Assembly: GCA_032622095.1 (NCBI GenBank)
Contig: CP136064.1
Span: 278,587,614 to 278,651,613, forward strand
DNA: 64,000 bases
Source of the DNA: Siphonodentalium dalli
Lineage: Eukaryota; Mollusca; Scaphopoda; Gadilida; Siphonodentaliidae
Reading direction: 5' to 3'
In this document: piece by piece, positions 56,790 to 64,000 of the stretch
How the letters are laid out: each line of letters begins with the position of its first letter
Numbering within the stretch: position 1 is the first letter of the stretch
The notes under the pieces: generated by a model
Told to the model about the DNA's origin: nothing
The model's database searches: none
What the model saw: only the letters and a program-made list of their open reading frames with translations
Program-made: the position numbers and the translations under genes

Positions 56790-56977
56790 GTTCCAGCTTT
56801 CCAAAATTGTCAATTCAAGGTCAAATCGGGTAAAACTGACGGATTTCGACGAAATTTGAGGGGTACTTTTGTTCGGGTAGTGTTTTCGACGGTCAAATCG
56901 TGACTCCGACCTTACCTTGACCTTCAAGATGCTCAATTCAAGGTCAAAGCCCGGACGAAGTCGGGTCACCTGCTAGT
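56790..56977 (+). mobile_element. Helitron 3-prime fragment
   Basis: It has 1.3 units of the AAATTGTCAATTCAAGGTC repeat, then the CCCGGACGAAGTCGGG hairpin and TCACCTGCTAG ending at 56977, followed by T. The 5-prime terminus is missing; the sequence 56683-56790 is unrelated. Confidence 0.75.
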
Positions 56978-57173
56978 AACTTATATTTATGCCTAATAAT
57001 TTCTGATTATGGTTTTCTTGTTGACGGTTATCTGCCCCGCTCCCGTTCCATCCAATTGATATTCATACTCCAGCGTAAACCATATAGTGACTGATTGAGT
57101 TTTGACAGACATTACACGTACGGCAGGGATGTAAACTGGGCGTGTGGGACAGTCAATGTGTTTATTATATTCT

Positions 57174-57478
57174 TTAAAACATTATATAAGGTATGATGAG
57201 AAATACAAGATATATATATATTTGTTGCTCGGCAGCTGTGGTGGCAGTGGCAGTAGTAGTTCGTGCCGATATCGTCGTTGTCGTCGCCGCCGTCGTAGTC
57301 GTCGTTGGTGTCGTCGTCGTCGTTGGTGTCGTCGTTGGTGTTGCGGTCGTGGTAGTCGTTCTTTTTATTGTGGCTGGCGTTGTCTTGAGTTCGTTAGAGC
57401 AGGTACGACAACATCTACCGGGCGTGAATGGACATAATCCAGAATGACACCGTTTCCACTTGTCACCATACCGGCAAT
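57174..57478 (-). CDS. Terminal exon: Cys-rich module, Thr-rich stalk, hydrophobic tail
   Basis: An acceptor (TATCAATTTCAG) precedes 57478. Two bases complete a phase-1 codon, followed by exactly 100 codons and TAA at 57174-57176. The protein reads CRYGDKWKRCHSGLCPFTP then GRCCRTCS, a compact module with the pattern C-x3-D-x-W-x3-C-x4-C-x6-CC-x2-C. A mucin-like stalk of about 45 residues, almost all Thr/Ala/Pro, follows (heavy O-glycosylation expected), then a short hydrophobic tail (YIYLVFLIIPYIMF) suited to GPI anchoring or membrane insertion. The plus-strand GTC/GTT trinucleotide tract at 57230-57360 is simply the complement of the Thr codons. The Cys module resembles PLAC-type modules of secreted metazoan proteins; identity uncertain. 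Confidence 0.7.
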
Positions 57479-59136
57479 CTGAAATTGATACATTGCTTTA
57501 TTATATGACTACCACTAATCACTTACAAATACCACTATTGTTTGGCGATAAATTCCGAGCAGTCGGAAAACGCTTGTCTGGTCGTGAGCCGTATCGGTAT
57601 TCTATGAATTCCGTATCAGTATCCTTTGAATTCCATATCAGTATCCCGTGAAATTAGGTCACCGGAAGTTGGGAACTATTAAATTGGGAGTTTCGGGTGA
57701 TGACTGCATGGGAATGTTCAATGGAATACTTTTGCCCGGGCGATGACATGGGATGGTGTGACGAAGTAGTTTTGCCCTTTGTGACATGGGATGAACCAAA
57801 CATGTGTCGTATAATAAACGCTTTATCAGTACAGTGAAGTGCGGCAGCTCGTTTGATACGGCGATCTGACATCGCCAACTCGGCGTGATACTGCAGCCCA
57901 TATCACTTCACTGTACCGATAATGTGTATTTATTAAGTAATCTCAATGATTTGATCATATAGATATAGTTATCGTAGCACCATGCATATTGGTAAACCAA
58001 CATACTAAATAACACCCAATGCATAATAATCTACTCAGAAATGTGATAAGTTAGATAACAGATCAGATCCCCGATTTAATTTTACTATATGAGCAATAGC
58101 CTAGTCATTGATGCGACACATTATATGGTACATATATAAGTCCCCGATTAATTAGTATTCAATATGCAATAGTTACTCACCGATGAGACATATTATAATG
58201 AAGAATAAAGTAGTCACAAATATTCCAGCCCAATGAAAATAAATCTTGATATGGTACATTCAATTTCAAGCAGGGAGTAATCAACTGAATTAGGTCACAG
58301 TGTAAAGACATGGTAGTCAGCTTTACCTTGGTTATGAACCAATGATCCGGAACTCATCTCAGACCAATTTTGCATTGACCAGCAGGCATGACATGAACAA
58401 TCTCAAATATAGAAAATTAGTTATTTGTAGTTGCCTTTCTAAATGAAATTAATCATTAAATTCACAAATCAAGAACAATTAAGTCTCCTCTCATGATCTT
58501 CAGATATGATATCATGTATATATGAACTGCACTTTTGAAAATAATCTAATTTACAGAAGTTCTTGGTACCGGAAAACAGTGGAATTTAAAATATTTTTCA
58601 GGACATAAAATTGAAGTAAATGAGTTTATAATTTCCAACTGGTCAATTGTTCTTATATATTGTGTCACGATAATCGCTCGTACCAAATTTCCTAAAGAAA
58701 TTCCAAACATATTTTGAGCAAATCCATTTTCACAGTGGATCAACAGACAAAACGAGTCCGAGGCGAGGAATTGTTGTCAAAGTTTGCAGACACTCTCTGG
58801 CACCGTTTTTTCTGCAACTAAACACATTTAGACGCCACTATTGAACAGTTTACGGTGAATGAATATTTCCTCACTAATATTCGACCACCGACGATCAGTT
58901 AGAAGCAGTTGGCAGTACTCTATCACGGAAAAAATGCATTTTAATCAACCATACTATTTCTTCCACAAAATATCCCAGAAAATGTAAATTTTCACAATCA
59001 GGCGCCATAACTCAGGTACAATAGAAATCTAAATGTACTGACTCACGTGGAATTATTTTCTCAATATTAGGAAATAATTCATACACTAATATATAAACAT
59101 ATAAGCAAAATAGAAACACTGTTGAGTCGTATTTAC
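57479..59136 (-). other. Intron between the two Cys-rich exons
   Basis: 1,658 bases with GT...AG ends on the minus strand. It contains a hairpin at about 57824-57922 (TATCAGTACAGTGAAGTG against CACTTCACTGTACCGATA), probably a small foldback element. Otherwise AT-rich, without coding or long repeats. Confidence 0.6.
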
Positions 59137-59256
59137 CTGGTACTGCGTCGACTATTTTCTTGGAATTGCACGTTTTGCAGCAGAATCTTTCATTGTCATA
59201 GCATTCCGAAGGGTGTAATGTCTTGCACGTTTTTGGGTACCAATCTCCGAGACATC
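59137..59256 (-). CDS. Internal exon encoding a second Cys-rich module
   Basis: 120 bases, phase 1 at both ends, bounded by an acceptor (GTTCCTTATTAG) and a donor (GTAAAT). It encodes CLGDWYPKTCKTLHPSECYD, then NERFCCKTCNSKKIVDAVP, a module that parallels the one in the terminal exon (C..GD-W...C......C.....CC.TC). The symmetrical phase means modules can be gained or lost without frame change, and it joins the 57174-57478 exon in frame. The spacing resembles the PLAC domain of ADAMTS-like proteins, but a lineage-specific Cys-rich repeat is equally possible. No further upstream exon was found in the window, so the 5-prime part lies beyond it or behind the insertions at 59.9-64 kb. Confidence 0.7.
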
Positions 59257-59865
59257 CTAATAAGGAACGAATAATTATGTTATTACAATAATCAGTTAAT
59301 TATAATTGACATTATCAGTTTCCCTCAATTTAGATACATCGCTATTCATGTTCATAAACTAACCAGTCTCATATCGTCATTCAATTTCCCAATTATTCTG
59401 CTGACCGCTGATTATGTCATATTCGATCAACAATGTGATCAAAGTTATATGTCTGTTAACCGTGTAGCCGATATATTGTTTTCAGCGAACATGGCCAATA
59501 TTTTACTTTGCTATAATTTGCACCTAAAATTTAAATTTGAAGTGACTCACTTGATGATTGCGAGCGATATTAAGAATTATTTGCATAAAACCAATGGTGC
59601 CATTGAATGTGATTGTTCTAATAGTATCTTGTATTTTTTTTAAATTATTTTGTACATCTGCATATATTTGAATACCGTCAGCTCTATGTTGAATGCCAAT
59701 GGGTGCATTTCCGCCCTGTTCTATTCTGCTACATGTATATTAAACTTCCTTGTTATACCTGGCTTTGGGTTACCAATGGTATAAGCCATCGAACACCTAT
59801 CATATGTATTATTCTACATCAATTGGGTCACTATTGAGTGGAATATATTATAAGTTACAGGGCGA
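59257..59865. other. Noncoding; presumed intron sequence
   Basis: No exon with the CC-x2-C signature was found on the minus strand here. AT-rich; a 64-codon plus frame at 59449-59643 is not supported. Confidence 0.4.
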
Positions 59866-60707
59866 GCAGTTCGATTAAAACCATACTCGGTGTCTAAAGG
59901 TACTGAGTTTGATGAAACCCGCTATTACTGTCTCTATAAATAACTTCCACAGACAACCACATGCAATATGACGTCACCGCCCACATTTGTCTTTAAAAAT
60001 AGCTTTGATTGACATAATGTAGTTTCGGTTTCGTTTCCGCGTAAGAGTTTCCGTTCCGAAGACTCTTTAATAGTCTTTATGCCAATTCCTGGGAGAATTG
60101 ATGCTACACATTATCTCATAATAGCTTCTGCGCCTTGTGACATAATTTTGAGTGAGATTAATCACGTTTAACAAATTTAAATGCGTTTATGACTCGAAAC
60201 AAAATAATAGTTTCTTTGATTAATTTCGAAGTTAACATCATATGCCGGAAATTAAATAAATTTACGACATCGCGACTTCTAAATTATTCGGTACCAAATG
60301 TTGAATTTCTTAATAACATTCAATTATATTACATATTAAGTAAATTGGTCAATTCTGCACTCTTTAAATACGCTTTTCAATGTTAAATTCTCTGTCGTAA
60401 AACACTGAATTTGTAAACATTAGCCATGCGGCGGAAAAGTTATTGTGCTATTTATAACTATTGGGCGGTGTTTACTGGAATCGGCACCGGCTGAAGGAAT
60501 TCCCCTTGGGTATTCCTTGCGACCATCGCCCGATTGGTTACCTCGCGTTTTTTGAGGATATTGTGATTGGCTGGCAATTACGTAATTCCTACTGGGAGTA
60601 ATGGAACCTCTACCCATTGTCATCAGACTCAGTACTTTTAGAGTCTGAGTATGGTTTTAATCAGAACTGCAGTGCATGGCGAGCTGTTGCCGGATACGGT
60701 GTCATAT
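59866..60707 (+). mobile_element. Promoter-like non-autonomous DNA transposon, fuller copy
   Basis: The ends are inverted: GCAGTTCGATTAAAACC at the left and GGTTTTAATCAGAACTGC at the right, extended by ACTCAGTACY(T)TTTAGA. The right 450 bases are the inverted copy of 54731-55196. Internally there are CCAAT-type boxes, TATTTATAACTATTGGGCGG, a CRE palindrome and an ISRE-like stretch. No transposase frame; family unassigned. Confidence 0.75.
59969..60040. promoter_or_regulatory. CRE palindrome and ISRE-like motif in the transposon
   Basis: TGACGTCA at 59969-59976 is a full CREB/ATF consensus site. GTTTCGGTTTCGTTTCCGCG at 60022-60040 reads on the other strand as GGAAACGAAACCGAAAC, which matches the GAAANNGAAA core of IRF/ISRE elements (consensus from established knowledge). 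Activity is inference. Confidence 0.35.
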
Positions 60708-60724
60708 AGCTTTCGTATGTCACG

Positions 60725-60775
60725 ACCAGTGCAGTGTACCAAAACAACTAATAAATTTTAGACCTCTGCACTGGT
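60725..60775. other. Short hairpin
   Basis: ACCAGTGCAG and CTGCACTGGT are perfect complements around a 31-base AT-rich loop. It could be the remains of a small foldback element next to the transposon end. Confidence 0.6.
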
Positions 60776-61699
60776 TCGACTGGGAACTTTCCTGAGAACT
60801 AGCTAGAATCAGCATCGCGTGATCTCGTCACCATGCTAATTTCGGCTGTCCGACTAACAATCCCACGCCTGTTATTCGTGCATCGTAATAGCTGGAACTG
60901 ATGCAATAGTTCACAGAGGCGTGATCAGGCAGGGGCGCACATCGTTCTGTTACAATATAAATGTTCTTTATTACTGTCTTGTGTCAAGGACAAATGATCA
61001 TCTCTCTATTAGAAATGGAATGGTCATGCTTCTCTTTATTTTCTTTTTGTTACAGGAGGCGCGTGGGAACAATTTTTTTTACTACAAACTGCATGGTTCT
61101 ACATCCCACATAAATTACAACGAAACTAAGTCAGAATATTGCTTTATTACTATATACAAATATAACTGAAACAGACTCAATGGGCTTACGGCCCCTTTGC
61201 ATGTGCGCTTAATCACACCCGTGTACGTGGTATCGCCAAAGCCGAGGGTATCGCCAAAGCCGATAAATTGGGAAAGTCATGTTCACGTACATGATATAGG
61301 GATATGTTTGTTTCTCATCGTAAAACAGACATCGAGCATCGTATGTGTATGTCCACACGAAGCAGGAGTATTTATCCACCAGTTGTCAATCAGTTTTCCC
61401 AGATCAAACCATTACATTTTTTGGGCAAATTTTTTCCGTAGTGTTTTTGCTTTTGCTCACTCAAATTTTCGAGAACATACACCCACTAGTATAGTTCCTG
61501 GACTTCCACGCTTCCAAAACAAATGCCGGTATATAGTTGAATCTGTCAATGAAACGTAAGATTGAACAGCATTTTAATAATCCGTGTCGTTGTCAATATC
61601 CGCGCGATATAGAGGGACCACTGTCGGTCCAGAAAGATGTTAACGGCACAGATGAAGATGTCACCAAATGCCGCGCTTCTGTGCAGTAAATATGCGCAT
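60776..61699. other. Noncoding, no feature recognised
   Basis: A strong pyrimidine tract and AG (TTCTTTTTGTTACAG at about 61041-61055) looks like a plus-strand splice acceptor, but no convincing exon follows. The 120-codon frame at 61197-61559 starts at TTG and shows no domain. Confidence 0.35.
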
Positions 61700-62002
61700 C
61701 ACTTAAGGAGTTCTGATGAGTTTTCGAGTGTTATATCCGGTTAGCTGCATGCATGCGAACGGCAGCATTCACGTGCGTGTGATCAAGGCATCGCGTTATC
61801 ATTCATTCACCCTTTTGAGATCGTAAATCTGAATGCTGAGATGGATGTTCAATTAATTTCAATTGAAATACATTCATATTAGATATGCACACAATATTTC
61901 GAATATGTTATGGATTCATATTTCAGATGACATTCGCAGTCCAATTGATCAGTCTCAGATACACATACAAACACTCGAAAACTAGACAGAACTCCTTAAG
62001 TG
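61700..62002. mobile_element. 303-bp TIR element (MITE-like)
   Basis: CACTTAAGGAGTTCTG opens and CAGAACTCCTTAAGTG closes the element, and a second matching block (TTTTCGAGTGTT / AACACTCGAAAA) lies just inside after small spacers. TTAA inside each terminus may be the target of a piggyBac-type transposase, but the flanking CAC/GTG also match, so the exact border is open. No ORF. Confidence 0.75.
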
Positions 62003-62042
62003 GTCATCGTCTGTAATACTCAGTGAAACCAAGCAACTGTCG

Positions 62043-63042
62043 TTACTGATTAACATTATGTTGAACTGGCCATTCCTGGAGGGCAGAAATGTTTTCAGGA
62101 TATGTAGCTACACCTTCTTCAGAGATGAGATGACCCATATAAGTTACAGATGTTTTGAACAACTCACATTTATCTGGCTTCAGCTTCAAGTTGTGCTTGG
62201 AGAGGCGAGCGAAAACAGCATCAAGGCGATCAACCATCTGCGTAAACTCCTTGCTGAAAATCAGTAGATCGTCCAAGTAAACCAGGCATTCCCGCAAATG
62301 CATGTCGCCCATGCACATTTTCGTTAGTCGTTGGAAGGTTGCCGGCCCATTTACCATTCCTTGGCCGGAGTCTCTCACGTTGGTAAAATCCCAAGTTTCC
62401 AACAGAATTATAGAGCACTGCCAGTATCCATTTCGAAGATCAAGTTTGCTGTAATAGCGCGAGCCATGCAAGGTCTCCACAATGTCGTCAAAGCGTGGCA
62501 AATGATACGCATCCTTGACAATCTTTTAATTTAGAGAACGGAAGTCTACGAAAAGCGCAATGAATTATCACGCTTACGCACCAAGACAACGTTAAATGAA
62601 TAGGGACTGTCAGTTTCCTTTATCACACCTGCCTCCAACATTTGTCTAATGTGCTGACGTACCTCTGCATATAGTGCAGGTGGGATTATTCGATACGGTT
62701 GCTTAAATGGAGTATCGTCGGTAAGTTTGATCTGGTGAGTAACAAGATCAGTGCATCCCAAGTCGAGGGACCTGTAGAGAAAACATGGCTCCGCCGATTT
62801 AGCAAAGTATCCACCTCTGTCATCTGTTCTTTTGTCATATGGCTATCGTCAACTTGTACTCCCAGCATATGCGGCATTGGATGACATTCACTACTGATGG
62901 CCATCTGCGATGCAAGTGAATTGACAACCTTAACCTCATTCACTTGTGCAATCGTCATATGTGGAGGGATAACTAGAGTCTTTGCCGATACATTATACAG
63001 CTGAACTGGTATTCTGCTACTGTTAGTCATAGAGTTGGACAT
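62043..63042 (-). pseudogene. Ty3/gypsy reverse transcriptase region, frameshifted
   Basis: Three minus frames read in order: 63042-62686 (linker before RT), 62761-62546 (start of RT with VKLTD-like IKLTDDTPFKQPYR, LEAGVIKETDSPY, VLVRKRDN) and 62501-62043 (FDDIVETLHGSRYYSKLDLR, GPATFQRL, LVYLDDLLIFSK with catalytic YLDD, MGHLISEEGV). Frame changes separate all three, and the coding ends at 62043 without RNase H or integrase, so the element is defective. Such elements (Metaviridae) copy themselves through an RNA intermediate. Confidence 0.9.
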
Positions 63043-63520
63043 GTCTGATATGGTTTAATTTCAACAGCTATCTTGTTGGTTGACTTGACTGGTATGGCAG
63101 AGCATGTAAAACTGTTAATCGCTGTCTCCCATTCTGTTGGTGGGTTAATTGAATAACAAACTGTAAGGTCTCTGCACTTACGTATAACATTAGTCCCAAT
63201 TATTATAGGACAACTTTTGTTATACTCAGTATCTGGAACAACAGGTGCTGGAATAGACATAGGGAAATCAAATAGGAATGGTATTTTGAGAACACATTCA
63301 ATGAAACCCAAGTACGGTAAAGTAGATCCATCAGCTATGGAAACTTGTAAACCGATATTATCTAAATTTAATAACTCTGATTTATCAGCTGATTTATCAG
63401 ACAGTGAATTTAGACATCAAACAGAAATGGTTGTCACCATTGACCCACTGTCAATTAAAGCAAGAAATTGCTCGCCTTGAAGGATAACAGAGACGGTTAA
63501 CATTTTGGCTGTTGATTCCC
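63027..63520 (-). pseudogene. Ty3/gypsy aspartic protease region
   Basis: The catalytic signature LIDSGS lies at about 63441-63458, followed by MVTTIS. An in-frame TGA (63417-63419) interrupts the domain; after it the sequence continues in the same frame with ADGSTLPYLGFIECVLKIPF and IIIGTNVIRKC (ILG-type flap end). The protease is in a different frame from the preceding gag-like segment, as is common for a gag-pol shift, and in a different frame from the following RT part. Confidence 0.85.
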
Positions 63521-63565
63521 TATCTGACCACCTGGCGTTGACCCATTTTGAGAACCTTGACCACC

Positions 63566-64000
63566 TCATGTTGACATCCAGCCCCTTCCTCTTCCACGGC
63601 CAGCATTGTATTTTGGTTGAGAAAAGTTTCCCCTTCCATAGCCAAACTGTTGAGTAAAGTTGCCTCTGCCCTGGCCAAAACCAAAGTCATGTTGAGATTT
63701 CTCCTGCGGCGGAGGCTGGTACGGTGTTGGTTTATCAAGCTTCTGCAATATCAAATCCAGTTTCTCGTCGATCTTTGCCTCCATTCTAGCTCCGATGGAT
63801 TCCAGCTTCTTGTCCATTTTCTTCTCTAGGAGATCAAATCTATCTGATCCAGAGTCAAACTGAACCACGTGGTGCTGATCTTTGGACTTCCCAGTGGAAC
63901 TTGAGAATGAAGTTGATGACGAATGGACACTCAACTTCTTCTCCACTACAGGTGTAACACTTTCGAATGTTACACGGCGTGGGAAGTCAATGCCCTGCCT
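63566..64000 (-). pseudogene. Ty3/gypsy Gag C-terminal region, runs off the window
   Basis: The frame (from beyond the window edge, or from about 63946) has a Ser-rich part (SVHSSSTSFSSSTGKS), a charged coiled-coil-like part (DRFDLLEKKMDKKLESIGAR) and a Gly/Arg-rich end with FGYGRGNFSQP and GRGRGRG. The RGG-type end stands where many gag proteins have CCHC zinc knuckles, so nucleic-acid binding probably uses RGG motifs. The stop at 63566 is followed by protease in another frame. Confidence 0.7.

Noticed and set aside
57144-57447. Two plus-strand frames rich in Arg or Val across the GTC/GTT repeat
   Set aside because: They are antisense to the Thr-rich stalk of the minus-strand exon, which is supported by splice sites and phase.
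54731-60707. Reading the 54.7-kb and 60.7-kb inverted copies as the TIRs of one 6-kb transposon
   Set aside because: The right copy has its own opposite terminus at 59866, so it is a complete small element; the pair is more simply two insertions in opposite orientation.
60921-61559. Possible plus-strand exon after TTCTTTTTGTTACAG and a 120-codon frame
   Set aside because: The acceptor-like site is followed by low-complexity T-rich sequence, and the longer frame starts at TTG without a recognisable domain.
1-64000. tRNA, rRNA or snRNA genes
   Set aside because: No A/B box pairs with a cloverleaf or conserved rRNA/snRNA cores could be recognised by eye; a covariance-model search would be decisive.

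Overview
The window is metazoan nuclear DNA, and most likely comes from an invertebrate, possibly a lophotrochozoan (inference). It has low gene density, a single-exon Toll-like receptor gene, two spliced exons of a cysteine-rich and threonine-rich surface protein, and a dense mosaic of transposons and minisatellites. No bacterial operons, rRNA, tRNA or CRISPR were seen.

Layout. 1-6.9 kb: AT-rich noncoding DNA, two small TIR elements, a ~66-bp satellite and a Helitron-like element with 122-bp internal repeats. 6.9-9.5 kb: a nearly perfect 213-bp palindromic TA-flanked MITE, a 91-bp minisatellite carrying perfect RFX X-box motifs, and the TLR gene on the minus strand (7543-9471). 11.3-15.05 kb: a large foldback element with unequal arms. 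15.5-16.6 kb: a ~75-bp minisatellite split by a hAT-type MITE with an 8-bp target duplication. 17.0-18.8 kb: a decayed LINE copy.

18.8-39.7 kb is the most striking part. Twelve Helitron-type monomers stand head to tail, all in one orientation (20143-39461), and appear to have entered a single A|T site. The flanks rejoin into sequence that has an uninterrupted paralogue elsewhere in the window. One monomer was later split by a 7,130-bp element with two apparently identical 434-bp TG...CA terminal direct repeats and a CGAA target duplication. This LTR-flanked element has no recognisable gag or pol. It carries minisatellites, a conserved hairpin just inside its left repeat, and a 105-codon ORF that looks like a signal peptide plus one immunoglobulin-like domain.

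39.7-57 kb: a Jockey-like LINE fragment, 156-bp repeats, a nested foldback, a broken MULE-type transposase gene, a nearly full-length APE-type LINE (ORF1 48389-49812, ORF2 49931-53324, each frameshifted), a GC-rich ORF of unknown origin, and a second small Helitron cluster in the opposite orientation. 57.2-59.3 kb: two phase-matched minus-strand exons encoding repeated cysteine-rich modules, a Thr-rich stalk and a hydrophobic tail. These lie between two inverted copies of a promoter-like DNA transposon. 61.7-64 kb: a TIR element and a decayed Ty3/gypsy element that runs off the window.

The genes do not form a pathway. The host-coding parts (TLR, Cys/Thr-rich protein) look extracellular or immune in character; everything else is mobile or repetitive. 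All homology calls rest on motif reading, without database searches.
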